From contig FN649752.1 in assembly GCA_000310025.1 (NCBI GenBank), positions 1,815,397 to 1,856,142 on the forward strand: a stretch of DNA of 40,746 nucleotides, written 5' to 3'. Numbering within the stretch: position 1 is the stretch's first letter; each line of letters opens with the position of its first letter. The translations under genes were made by a program, and so were the position numbers. The DNA is from Ectocarpus siliculosus (Eukaryota > Sar > Phaeophyceae > Ectocarpales > Ectocarpaceae). Below the pieces are notes generated by a model. It was given only the letters and a program-made list of their open reading frames with translations. It searched no databases and was not told where the DNA came from. Shown one piece after another: positions 1-10,674 of this stretch.

Positions 1-17
1 ACTTCGGCATCCTTTAG

Positions 18-2757
18 GCTGTGTGCATCGTCCAGATGCTGAAGGACGTGCCCGATTCGGCGACGAGGACGGCAGAGGGAGGAAGCAACAAGGACTCCTT
101 GGGGCTTGAGCTAAAGCGGGGGGTGGCCATCGTGGCTCGCGCGTTCGACGTGTGGTGGGCTAGCCGCAACGACTTCCCGGACATGGTGAGAAGAGTACAC
201 ATCAAGCCGGTTTTGGGCTGCAGATAAGTGTTGGCTTCCGCCGGAACAAACGTCCGAAGAAACGGTCGACGTTGAGATTATCCTGCTCACGTTGTTTCGC
301 AACAAAGGTGACGTTTTCATCAGCTATTTACAACCATTACTGTCTGTGTCTTTCTCCTTCTCTTTCCCTTCTCTCCATCTGCTCTCTCTATTTTTCCTTG
401 TTCTTTTTCTTTGCTTTTCCAATCCAGGGCTACCCCGCATAGCGTATAGAGACGAGCGGAATGGCCTAGACTATCTGTCGTTGACTTTTATTGGCTTGCG
501 GACCCTTCGGGTTCATCTTATTTTCGTATATATTTTCTTTTTTCGGTAAGTTAGCCTTTGGCCACGGGAATCGACCCCGTCAAGTGTTAGAGTAGTACGG
601 AAAGTGCTGGGCAGAGAGAACGGAACGGTTATAATGTGAAGACAACAACAACAACAATAACAACTGTTCTACCCCTATTCCCGTTCAACCGAACCTGGCA
701 TAGGACATCGTGACCACCCTTCACTCGTCCATGGATGTTGGACTTCAGCTTACCCTGATGGATAGCGCCCGAGAAGCCTTGGTAGACCCCCACCACTCCC
801 CCTCCACGCTGCCGCCCTACGTGCCGCAAGACATCATGCGCCCCGCCTGTAGCCAGGGCTACATTGTCGGGATGGCGATGGACGACATGGCCAACGACGG
901 CAACGCAAAAAGGACGGTGAGGTTATGTTGCTGTTGCCGACATTGTTGTTGTTTAGGTGTGACCGTCAGGTAATGCTCTTGCTCTTGTGGGTGGTTTTGG
1001 TGGTGGCAGTAGTTGTACCATGGGGTTCGGAAATGTGGTCATGTCTTGGTGCCGTGCCGCCATCGAACACAAGCACCGCGAACAAGTACTTCGAAATAGC
1101 TTTCAATCGAGAACTCCGCAGGTACATGTAATGTCGCAGACACAATACAAAAGTACAATAGGAGTGGAGTGCTTGGAGGATATTCTTTAGTATGAATATT
1201 CTGCAATGACGAGGGAATAATAAAACGTTCGCCACATGCTTCACTTGTTGTCCTTGACATTCACATTCGCTTGAAACCTGACCCCGAAAGAACCCTAGAC
1301 TTTGAAAAAAATTGCGTTTTTTTGCGTGTTGTCGTAGAGTACCAGAAGATTTGAACCTGTGAGTGAGAAACGCCTGAAGAATGCAACCCAGTACGCTCCC
1401 TCCCTGCAGTCTTCCGCGGAGTTTGATTTTTTCCTCCCGGCTGTGGCTGCATCGCGGCAGTCCCTACCCGCTAAACTCGAGGTACCGACAGTTAAACCGG
1501 TTTCCAAAACGATACTGCATGCCATCGAAATTGACTGTCTGTCTGCGGGATCAAGTGTGGGTCGACCTATGTAGCTGGAAGTGCCGAATAGACGTTACAG
1601 GGAGTGGTTTCTGCTTGAAGACGGCATCAACAACGAATGGTCGTTAGGAAAAACGCGCGTGATTGAGAATGTGTATGTGGTCATGTAGTCCACATACACA
1701 GGTACGTCTTGAGTCAAGAAGAATCATCACCCTGGACAATACGTGCAACCTCACCCACCTGTTAACCCACGCTCACCCGACAATAGGATCTGACAGAGAC
1801 CTTCGCTCGAATCTCGACGGAAGCCGCGGAGGCCCAGGGCCGCCCGAACCACACCGACATCACCGACATCCTGGTGTGGAAGGCCTCTTGCCCGCACTAC
1901 AACGTGCAGGTCAAGTCCGGGCCTCTGGCCAACGCCCTCGCCTCCGAGTTCGGCTTGGACCTGAGCAAAGGCGACGCTGTCGCCTCTGCAGAGCTCCGGG
2001 AGGGCTCTCGCTGGCAGCGAGAGAATGCGATGGGCATCGGTGATGTATTCGACGCCGACGAGCTAGCGCTGCTCACGGAGGTGGCACGGAAGGTGAGTGT
2101 ACAACCTACGGGTGAGTTCGGCGCAGATCCGGTAGATACATTTTTCTTCGATTTCCTGGGGGAACATGCATGCACCTGTCTGTCCTGTCTGTCGCCCCAT
2201 CCTGCTGTACTTGAGGTTGCCAAGGGCACCCCGCACAATCTGATTTGAAGAACACAAGACTTGGACGGCCTCCCCGGCATGTCGGCTACTGCAACCCTCA
2301 GATGTACCCTTTGCCAAAGAAAGTATGAGTGCAACCTCCGCCCCCGCGTCGTAGTAAGCGTATATTTTCCTCTGGCTCTCGATAGACCACATGGCACCAC
2401 ACAATGCGAAAGAAAATCGAGCATCCTTGAACGCAGCGCCGCCATGATTCTAAACCTCTCCGCTCGAAATGCGTTGATCGCTTGTTGCTTGTTTTTTTTG
2501 CACGCCGTGCACGTGCACGTCTACCTCCTGCGGCCGACCTGGACGTACGTGAACACAACGAAACGTCTACCAATCAGAGGGAAGCCGCCGCGCCGAACCC
2601 ACCGGACAGCTCCGCCGCCGCCCCTGCATCCTCGCCAGCCTCTCTGGCAGCTGCGAACCGTAACGACGTGCAGTGGCCACTACCAACGACTGGCGGTAAC
2701 CCACGGAAGAAGAACAGCAAGAAGAAAAGGAAGAAGAACGGCGCCAGCGGGGCGTAG
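18..2757 (+). CDS. Unrecognised protein, 3' part of a multi-exon gene (5' end outside window)
   Basis: Four exons are supported: 18-185, 704-916, 1787-2092 and 2578-2757 (TAG stop). Each is bounded by an AG acceptor and a GTGAG-type donor, and all junctions are phase 0, giving 288 codons plus stop. The first exon follows TTTAG, so the gene continues to the left. I do not recognise the family. Visible features are an acidic/hydrophobic first segment containing DVWWASRNDFPDM, a His/Pro-rich stretch (HHSPSTLPPY), a 102-codon exon with balanced globular composition (DILVWKASCPHYNVQVKSG), and a tail of Ala/Pro/Ser followed by a Lys/Arg cluster (KKNSKKKRKKN) that could be a nuclear localisation signal. 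The first intron (186-703) carries a CAA-tailed dispersed repeat. The exon chain is seen directly; nuclear location is only inference. No stop interrupts any exon, so nothing suggests decay. Confidence 0.68.
468..664 (+). repeat. CAA-tailed dispersed repeat, copy 1 (intronic)
   Basis: This about 200-bp stretch matches the reverse complement of 36261-36490 along its whole length. Shared blocks include GCGGACCCTTCGGGT, CCACGGGAATCGACC, CAGAGAGAACGGAACGGTTA and ATGTGAAGACAACAACAAC. It ends in a CAA-rich tail (about 643-664). On the complementary strand, ACGGG-GTCGATT-CCCGT forms a 5-bp stem with a 7-nt loop that resembles a tRNA T-arm (B box). The block GGACCC-TTC-GGGT(T/C)C can form a second hairpin. 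It lies wholly in the first intron of the left-edge gene. The tail suggests a SINE-like retroposon, but the B-box-like arm is on the opposite strand to the tail, so the class is uncertain. Confidence 0.7.
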
Positions 2758-3005
2758 GCACGCAGGAGCACAAGGCCACCGTGTAGCCCTTGCAGAGGGG
2801 CTGCACGGCCTTTTGGTTTTGTTTAGTGGGTGCGCGATCGCGAGATCGCGTTTTAATTGTCTCAGATGCAATTCCCACGTTGGTCCGAACACACTTACTT
2901 TCAGCGTTCGGGCGCCTATCTCTCTTGTCATGAATACTCCACGTGGGAGAGTCGTGACAAGCCGACAGCTCACATCACTGGAAACAGTGATAATGTTGTG
3001 TTCTA

Positions 3006-3034
3006 TGTTTGTGGTACTTGGATATGAGTCCGAT
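3006..3034 (+). repeat. 29-bp dispersed repeat, copy 1
   Basis: The block starting TGTTTGTGGTACTTGGATAT and ending CCGAT recurs at 5328-5356 with one mismatch. Looser similarity continues about 25 bp further. Copy 1 runs straight into the hairpin at 3030-3087. It may be the edge of a dispersed element; no terminal repeats or target duplication could be defined. Confidence 0.5.
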
Positions 3035-3087
3035 GCTTCTGTCGGGGACGGCGCTCTGGCTGAAGCCGTCCCCGACAGCAGCATCGG
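3030..3087. repeat. 23-bp inverted repeat (hairpin)
   Basis: CCGATGCTTCTGTCGGGGAC plus GGC (3030-3052) is complementary to 3065-3087 with one mismatch, separated by a 12-nt loop. It lies 270 bp downstream of the stop of the left-edge gene and just before the Gly/Ser-rich frame. It could be a 3'-end structure, the tip of a foldback element, or part of the following gene's leader. The structure is seen directly; its role is unknown. Confidence 0.6.
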
Positions 3088-3105
3088 CGGTGGCGGCATC
3101 GGTAA

Positions 3106-3996
3106 CGGGGGAAACGGGAGCGGCAGCAGCAGCAAGCGGCGTCCCCGGTCGCCGCGTTGGCGTCGGGTGTCCAGACGGCCGCAGCGGCAGCGGCGCCGGC
3201 GCCGGTGACGGAGGTATGTGACGAAGAGTTGGAGGAAGCGTTCGGTGCGACAACCACGCCATTGCCAGTCCTAGAGGAGCTTGATAGCCAATGTACTGGG
3301 GGGGACGTGAGCAGCAGCGGCGAGGGCAGCAGCGGTGATGGGGGCGGGGATGAGGGGTTGGATGAAACCTGGAGTGGAGCCCCGACGCACCCTTTTGACC
3401 CCGGGAAGACTAAGGAGGAAGTGAGCAGCAGCAGCAGCAGCAGCAGCAGCGAGGAAAGCGGCGGTGATGGGAGCGGGGACGAGGGGTTGGATGAAACCTG
3501 GAGTGGAGCCCCGACGCACCCCTTCGACCCCGGAAAGACATCTTCGCGTGGCGCGAGGAGACGGGGGGCGGTACCAGGGGTGGCGTACCCCTTCGATAGG
3601 GGCAGGAACGGGAGTGGCAGCTCCGCCGGCGGCAACGGCGGCAGCCGCAGCAGCGACGGGAGCGGCGGCTTCGGCCAGAGCTCCGGCGGCGACACCGGCG
3701 GCAGCAGGAACAGCGACGGGAGTGGTGGCTTCGGCCAGAGCCCCGTCGGCGGCAGCGGCGACAACGGCGGCGGTGGTAGAGGCGGCAGCAGCGACGTCAC
3801 CGGCAGCCGTGTTGGCGCTGGAACTCATGACGGTCGTGGCGGCGGGGCAACGGCAACGGCGGCGATGGCAGCGGCGGCAGCAGCGGTGGCGCCCTCGAGT
3901 CGACCGGGGGAGGACACGGTGACAGCGACGACCTCACCTTGTTACAGCCAAGTGGGAGAACATGTGGAACGTTTACGAGTTTGTTCGGTTTTGTGA
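3106..3996 (+). CDS. Gly/Ser/Asp-rich repetitive protein, probable exon or partial gene
   Basis: The frame is open from 3106 to a TGA at 3994-3996, but it has no in-frame ATG before about 3864. It is therefore either a downstream exon or its start is elsewhere; the best candidate acceptors are the CAG sites at 3126-3175. A 26-codon unit (GDG-GDEGLDETWSGAPTHPF-DPGKT) occurs twice, at 3334-3411 and 3463-3540, separated by a Ser run. A degenerate third piece (GVAYPFDRGR) follows. The units differ at six codons: five changes are synonymous (GAT/GAC, CCT/CCC, TTT/TTC, GGG/GGA, ACT/ACA) and one is not (GGC/AGC). That pattern points to selection on this frame. The rest is a low-complexity Gly/Ser/Asn linker with Ala runs and a C-terminus SQVGEHVERLRVCSVL. 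Probably disordered; no family recognised. Confidence 0.42.
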   Translation, partial: RGKRERQQQQAASPVAALASGVQTAAAAAAPAPVTEVCDEELEEAFGATTTPLPVLEELDSQCTGGDVSSSGEGSSGDGGGDEGLDETWSGAPTHPFDPGKTKEEVSSSSSSSSSEESGGDGSGDEGLDETWSGAPTHPFDPGKTSSRGARRRGAVPGVAYPFDRGRNGSGSSAGGNGGSRSSDGSGGFGQSSGGDTGGSRNSDGSGGFGQSPVGGSGDNGGGGRGGSSDVTGSRVGAGTHDGRGGGATATAAMAAAAAAVAPSSRPGEDTVTATTSPCYSQVGEHVERLRVCSVL

Positions 3997-5327
3997 GCAG
4001 ACATGGACGTTTTTGCTTCGATATTTGGCTTCGCATTTCGCTTATTTTTTTAGTTCTGTTTTTCTCTTGCTAGTGCACCGTGCACTTTGATGCAGAAAAC
4101 ACGTGTGTGCCACGGCGTGTGATTTTTTTTGTTGTACTTGTTTTCATGATTAATTGTACGCTGCGACAAGATAAACATTGCCACGACCTGTGGCATAGGA
4201 AGCAGCACGTTTATATTTTTTTTTTCCTTGGTTCTTGGTCTATATATTTTCAGTCGCGTTTTACGTTGCAGCTGAATGCTTCATATTATTTCTGTATTCT
4301 TTGGGGGGAGTACGTTCAGTCGCGTTTTTTTTCTACGAACTGGACACTTTTGCACGAAGGATGTTTCGACACTTTGGTTTTTATGTTAGGTCCTGAGTTA
4401 AGTGGTCGCTCTTTGCGGTGTGCTTCTGGCCGCGCGCACGAAATGGGATGATAGCGGGTTGTTTGACATGCATGAAGGCATACCGCTCAGGGGGCAGGGG
4501 GGCTTTTGGAGTTCCAGTTGAGGAGACAGTTTGCCTACAGTACGAACTTTTTCTGGAGTTTGATGCCTTGTGTGTTACTACGTGTTTTCATGTTTGTTTC
4601 TGGTTTGTATCGCATGTTTTGCTGCTCTTGCATCGAAAATCATGGGGCGAGATGTCATGTATGACCATGATTCTAGAGGGCATGAGCAGCAATCGAATTG
4701 GTTTGTTTTCGGGTCATGTCTATTTGTGTTTTTGGTGAACGGCAAAGCAGGGGGGCCGTCGGCATCGAGATATTAGCTCGGGGTGAATTTTGGGGGCTGA
4801 CAGCAGGGGGGCTGTTTACTTGGATCGTTGCTTATATTTTCTATCGTTTCTTGGACAACAGCGACGGTAACGGTGCCGTTTAGCGGGTGGGCACTGTTTA
4901 GGATTTGGTCCTTGGACACTATATTACAGGAAGGATTTGACATGTTTACACGATTAATAGTTGGGGCCATTGTGCTTTCCGAATTCTCGTTTTGATTGGT
5001 CAAGAAGTTGAGTTTTTGTTTTGTTTGAGGATTTGGCGCCAACTCTTTGAAAGTTGTTTGTTCCAGAAATGTCCGTTCTCGTTCTGACGATTTTCTGGTG
5101 TAGCACTAGTAGTTGTCGGGTACTTTTCTGAGAATGATTCTTTTGTGTCAACGGTTTGAGATTATTTCCAGAGACGAATGCGTTGGATTCGTGAATAAAC
5201 TGATGGAGACGCTTCGTGTTGAATGCGTAGCCAGTTTTTTTGTTGAATAAGTTCTCTCAAGGGGTGTTTTTCTGTGTTGGCTGATTGCGCGTGAAGGGTT
5301 GCAAGATCGTACATCGTATCAGGGGGC

Positions 5328-5356
5328 TGTTTGTGGTACTTGGATATGAGACCGAT
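5328..5356 (+). repeat. 29-bp dispersed repeat, copy 2
   Basis: Matches 3006-3034 with one mismatch. The flank then reads CCGATCGG, a perfect 8-bp palindrome, instead of the long hairpin seen at copy 1, so the two copies share an edge but diverge inside. Confidence 0.5.
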
Positions 5357-5483
5357 CGGTGCATCCTCTGTGGGGGATACGCCTATGGGAAGTATGGGTG
5401 TGATGAGTATGTCTGCGATTGAGGCCCAAGTGCAGGGCCTCCGGGTGAGCTCACGGCGGTGTGCTCCCGGCACTTGCCTGAGG

Positions 5484-5537
5484 GGCTTGCGTGTTGGATA
5501 CCAGCTTGCCGGCTTGCGTGTTGGTGACCAGCTTGCC
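5484..5537 (+). repeat. Two tandem 27-bp units
   Basis: GGCTTGCGTGTTGG followed by ATACCAGCTTGCC or TGACCAGCTTGCC, head to tail. A shorter fragment (CTTGCCTGAG) precedes and follows the pair, suggesting a small minisatellite. Confidence 0.65.
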
Positions 5538-6507
5538 TGAGGTGCGTGAGTGTCGGATAGATAATACATGGTCCTTTTCTTCATCTGCTGTTCCTGGGAC
5601 AACATAGTCCCCATTTTCAACACCACAGACCGCTGAGGGCGGCAGTGCACATTAACATTCTACAACAGAGCAGAATCGGAACACGAACTGACACATACCC
5701 AACAGTGATCGGAGAAGTGTTATGAGCTTAAGGGTTATTTTCCATGTCTGCCGGAAGACAAAATAAAAGAACAAAAAAAAATGGGTATGTATGTACTGCA
5801 GTTGGTGTTATTAGCGAATCGGGGTAGGCACCGAAGATTTGATCGTATCGAACGATTCGCGCTTCCTGGGCCGAACTATAGTCTATTGAAGCCCGCATAA
5901 CACCAATCATCATTTTTCGACCACAAAACGACAAGTTTTTTTCAACGCGACCCAACGACAAAACGCACGTATTAAGTATGAGAGAACTTTTTTGTGTTTG
6001 GGTGCGGTAGCTTCGTCAGAGGCAGGGGGAGAACGAAGGTTGACCCAAGACAGACCGTGCATGAATAAAAGTGGAATGCACATACACGGGGGAGGCCAGA
6101 CGAGCGCCGCGCGTATCTTGCCCATCACACACACATCCTCTATGTACAGCAGTACCCCCTCGGAGGCCCCGTAGATCAGTATATTCTGCTGCTGAGCACC
6201 TCAAACATTCAGTGCCCGCCTCTTGGCGGGGCACAACCAACCTGTACGCCACGCCCCGTGACATAGCATACTCCCTCGTCAACGGTACCCGGTGAGCCCT
6301 AACCAAACAGAACCAAAGATATCGAGCCCGGCATGGTTATTGACCTGCACGCCGCTGTAGGACATACACACGTGTTCAGTGCAGAGGTTTAATGGGCTTC
6401 CGGACAAGCGTCTACGTGGAAAAAAAATCCTGACACATGCTTCACCGTGTGTATGGCGGCAGCGAGATGTATCATACCTGCACGTTTTCCCGTCAATTCA
6501 GTGGCTG

Positions 6508-6905
6508 GCTGTGGTCCACAGCCTGGAAAGAGACCAAACAAATGTGCAACTCAACTTGCGCAACTTTCTGGTTGGTGCACATTCCGGAGGAGGAGTGCTT
6601 GTGAGATCTGCTCTGTTTCTGTCTTGTGAACACTGCCTTGTCACACACGGCGGGTCTCCGTAGGTATGCTTTATGTAACGTCGTGAGGAGCATACTGACT
6701 GTGGTCCACAGTCGGTCTGGAACAGGAAGCAGGAAAACATTGTATATGCTGACTACTGGGCTGGGGTCCACAGACTACATACATGCTTACAAAGCCAGTC
6801 TGGAAGGAGGAAAAACATTTGTGCACACATCATCCTGATGAGGATACTGGAGTGCTGGTGAGATGTGCTCTGCCTTTGGTGCACTGCCTTCTCACGCACA
6901 AACAG
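6508..6905 (+). repeat. Diverged direct duplication with GGTCCACAG boxes
   Basis: Three segments begin with GGTCCACAG (about 6512, 6703 and 6764) and continue into TCTGGAA- and GGAAAACA-like blocks. The first and third extend much further in parallel: the GTGAGATCTGCTCTG and GTGAGATGTGCTCTG blocks lie near 6600 and 6859, and CACTGCCTTGTCACACAC parallels CACTGCCTTCTCACGCAC. This is an old imperfect tandem duplication with a period of about 255 bp. No coding frame is shared between the copies. Confidence 0.55.
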
Positions 6906-7363
6906 CGGTTATCGGCCAAGGTTTCAAACGTTGTTGACGGGAGCTTTCCTTTGTCCTTGGGCTGTATTCTGGGCTGTGTTCCTGGGCTGTGTCCTACATG
7001 TAGTTCGTCGACTTCCTGAATGTTCTTGACCAACCGTGGACGACGTGCATCCTCCCCGTCGTGGGTGCGGCGGTAGTTACGACGAGTGGGGGTAGACAAA
7101 AGAGGAGAGGGGAGGGGGTGGTTCGGTTGTTCGCACTCGCACGGGGGAGATCTACGAAAAAGCCATACCGTACAACAACGGACGCGTTCTCAAACACTGA
7201 CGACACGAGCTTTCGCACGAAAGTTGTAGGAGGAGGGACACCGCTTCCAACCCACACGAAAATCTGTCGATGGAAACTAGAGAAACATCGACCGAGGAAA
7301 AACAACTTGCTTGTAGAGAAGAAACCGGAGATCGCCCACGCTAAAACCAAGTGAATGCAGAGA

Positions 7364-7466
7364 GTGGGGTCACTTTTCAGTGGGGTCGGAAAAAGTGGGG
7401 TCGAAATCGATAAGTTCTGAGAATTTCCGTGACAGACTCTGAAGCCTATATAAGTAGAGCTTCAGA
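7364..7466 (+). promoter_or_regulatory. Candidate promoter: three GTGGGGTC boxes and a TATA box inside an inverted repeat
   Basis: GTGGGGTC occurs at 7364-7371, 7380-7387 and 7395-7402 (spacing 16 and 15 bp). It is followed by TCTGAAGC (7438-7445), a 13-nt loop containing TATATAAG, and the exact complement GCTTCAGA (7459-7466). A plus-strand open frame with an ATG at 7693 runs to 8028 (111 codons) but has no recognisable domain. The arrangement would suit a Pol II promoter or the U3 region of an LTR. No second LTR, primer-binding site or gag/pol frame is visible, so the retroelement reading is unsupported. Confidence 0.35.
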
Positions 7467-8028
7467 ACATCTTGGGAAGAGGGTGCCTCTAGTTCTCCCC
7501 CTTTCCTCCTGTCGACCTGTTACAACAGCTACGAGGCCTACAACACTTCTCTGTTCTCCTGGACCTTTTCCCTCGCGTCATCCTGTGCTGTTGGTGTTTT
7601 TCTGCAAAACAAGGGCCCCACCGGCAGGGATAGGGGGCTACACTTGTCCTTGTTCAATCCTGTCTACTCCAGCGGTTGGACACTCTCGCCCAATGTCATT
7701 CAAAACGCAGCGCCTCAAGGGCCAAGAACGGGCTGAAGCCTTAGCGTGCGCGTGTTTTCATCGCCATCACGATACAGAGCTCTTCGCCCGTTTACTTAGC
7801 CCGTATATATGCGCAGCTTTCTCTCTAAAACTAAAGCTTATGTGGCAACGCATGGTGTCGTTGCATGTTCCGCCTTGCTTTGTGGATGTTGACGCTTCGA
7901 GGAACCCCGACCTCCAACACCTCCAACAACCGCTCTCAACCCAATTGTACTCAACACTTCAGCGTGTGAACACGGGTAAACGAACTGCGCTCGGAAGCAC
8001 GACGCGCCGGCCGCCGAGCCCCCAATGA

Positions 8029-10479
8029 TGTCCGAATTCCTCCCCCCAGCCGCAAAGAAAAGGGTCCCCGTGGCTGTGTGCTCGTTGGTCCTTCGGCCTA
8101 ATGTGTCCTTCCTCTTACGCCGGTGAGAGAGCCCTCTCCGGCCCAGCTACAATAGAAGGACGACCTGGTCCCTGCCTGCTTTCACTCTATATTGCGGGCG
8201 GCCCGTATACGCGCCGCTGGCTCCCGGCCCCTGAATCGGGGAACGAACTCTATTTCCTTCTTCTTCGCCCAGTTGGCTCACCCTTAACATGTGACTGCCT
8301 CTCTACAATCTGGGTTGTACGCATCACCGCGAACAACACATCGCATCAGCAGCAGCGGGTGCAGTCAAAGGAGGAAGACAGTGCCGGACACGTGAGAGAA
8401 GGCGGGGGGGGGGGCGGCAGAAAAAGGGCAGCGCGAAGGCGGGGGAAGCAGAGGGCGTTACAAGGGCTCCGGTGTCGTAGAGAAACCTTTCCTGTATACT
8501 CGGACACGGGGCACAACACGTAAACACGTCACCGCGCGGCGCTGAAATGGTCGCTTGGCCCGCAGATTCCTGCAACCGGCGAGCTCATTTCCTTTATCTA
8601 GCAGACCGACACCAGTGGAATGAGGGGGAGTGCTCAGTGCTATCAGCACACCTGTCCATGTAGAACGAAAACAACACAAACAGGCGTTCGGATTACAGTC
8701 CCAAAGGGGTCGGTCGCATTTCCCCCAGCGAGCGGCGGCGATTTGATACCAACACCAGCTCTCTCTCGGTTAACGGAGCTCGACCCATGCGTGACAACCA
8801 TACGCGCGCACAAGCTCCAGGCGACGGCCTAATCCCTCCAAAACTTAAACCTCTTTCACCATGAATACACAACCCACCTGCCACAACTGTGTTCCCTCCA
8901 CCCCCAACCCCCTGCGACGAGGCCGAGGGTTCAACTAGAATCGTGGCATGCGCACGTTGTACTCTGAATCACTTTGTACTTTTACTTAAGAGAAATGAAG
9001 CACCAAAGTGATGCCCCTGCCCCTGCCCCCGCCGCAACGCGGTCTTTTTCGATCCCTTCCACTCTAGGACCTCAACCATCCCGCCCGGGCTGTCGTTGCA
9101 TAGCGTTTGTGCATTGCTCCAAACACCAAGGCACGCCTTCCGCCAGACCCGGCCCGTTCCTTCTACGGTATTGATGCAGAAAAATTCTCCCCACAGGGAG
9201 AGAGAAGGGGTAGAGAGAAAGATGGGAGACAAGATGGCTATCTACTCTTGTATTTTTTATCTGTTGCTTCCTTCCTATGTCTATCTACGCTTGCATTCTT
9301 GATCTGTTTCTTCTTTCCTTGCTGTCTCTCACTTTTTGTTTTGTTCCCACAGACCCTCGTCCCTCTCCTGCATGTCCCTAGCCGCGTCGTCCCCGGGCTG
9401 TAGCCGGATGCGTGTGTGTGGACCACCGTCGCACAAACCGAGTGACGGTTCACCGCACGAAAAAAAACAGGGGGTGTCATCATAACAAGGTATTCGGGGC
9501 CTCTCGCCTTGCAAGCGAGGTACTGCTGCTGCTGCAGGCACCGAGTCAAGAGCAAACCATTGAAGTTGGACACAGTTCCGTGAAATCAAACCAAGGAGGG
9601 GTCGCGAAACATTAGTGCGAGGGTGTTTCGAAGGTTCCTTTTCCTATTTAGCATCGATCGCGCTAGACAATGAAAATGCGTCAGTCTCAGTGCGGAAAGA
9701 AACGGAAAACATTGCTATCGGTATAATGACATGACTTCATTGCTCATTTTGCGCCGGACTTCTGTCTGTCGACAGAGATAGTTGTTGTGTTCTCTGCAAG
9801 GGCATCAAAAACGCCTCTGAAGGTGATATTTGGGGGGGGGGTCAGGCTAGGTTGTTCTCCGGTGTTGAAGACAGAAACGGAAACAGATAAAGGCGTTTCA
9901 CGGGGTTCCTACCACAAGACACTCGATTGCGTTTTGGCTGCCTCCGTGTGTTGTTTGCTGGTTTCTGGCATCCTCCTCGCGTGCGTGTCTTTTGGCCTTC
10001 TGTTGTCCTTGTGCACGTACGGATTTTATTTATCTTTGGCTTACTTTCGGCTTCTAACTAACTCCAGGAGGAGAGAGCAGTTCTCGAGGGGAGAAATTGA
10101 GTCAGGCCGTGTACGTTACCGGACATGCGCACATATCTGTCACGCGTTTGTTGTTGCAACCGTCTCCGACGCAGCAGCCGATCGACAACCCTGAAACAAA
10201 CCTAGGTGCTGGGCAGTCGAGCGTGTTCAGCAATCGTGCATTCATGTACCGTGAAGGGGCGGAGAGATGGCACGATGGCACCCCCCCCGTGCTTGTAGAC
10301 CGATTTCTGGTATTTTTCTTAGTATGACACAGCGAACCCATCGCTATCCATAGAAACGAGTCTGACATAGATTAGCAGTGAATTCATAGCGTCAGCGGAA
10401 ACTATCTGTTGTTCTACTGCAGCATACAGCAATATCTCCCCTGTGGGTAAGGCTCAACAAGACAGTCTGGTACATGGCC
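8029..10479. other. Region without a confident gene
   Basis: Open frames are short, frame-shifted against each other and lack splice logic. There is a G-run near 8405-8415 and another near 9831-9841. Nothing else could be supported. Confidence 0.5.
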
Positions 10480-10625
10480 GATCTTGTCTACTCTTCGAAA
10501 TTGAGTTGCCTAACAAGCCAACACCAAAAACGGTGGTGTTGGAGACATAAAACATCTCGTCAAGGACTTCCCGTTGGCGTATCGAGCTCTTTCGGTACCC
10601 ACTTGCACATGCATGGTTGTGTGCA
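10480..10625 (+). repeat. Probable decayed relative of the neighbouring MITE
   Basis: The block GGCCGATCTT ... AACACCAAAAACGGTGGTGT aligns with the MITE interior GGCCGATTTT ... CAGCGCCGAAAACGGCGGCG at similar spacing. The CATCTCGTCAAGG that follows parallels the element's GTCTTGTCGAGAGG. The CCAACACC/GGTGTTGG stem (about 10518-10543) is the counterpart of the CGCCG/CGGCG stem. No intact terminal repeats remain. It lies immediately left of the intact copy. Confidence 0.3.
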
Positions 10626-10674
10626 ATAATTGCGCAAAAGTAGTCGAGCTTATGTAGTCGATCTACAGAGTATA

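Larger units (their letters stand above)
3997..7363. other. Region without a confident gene
   Basis: T-rich in 4000-5200 and mixed after that. Open frames here are short (at most about 160 codons), lack consistent splice context and show no recognisable motif. The only structure I can support is the set of repeats listed separately (5328-5356, 5484-5537, 6508-6905). Confidence 0.5.

Noticed and set aside
560-610. tRNA gene suggested by the T-arm-like stem-loop
   Set aside because: Only the T-arm is tRNA-like; no D arm, anticodon arm or acceptor stem could be folded around it, and it recurs as part of a dispersed repeat.
7429-8570. Possible LTR retrotransposon suggested by the TATA hairpin
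   Set aside because: No matching second LTR, no primer-binding site, and no gag, protease, reverse transcriptase or integrase frame anywhere in the window.
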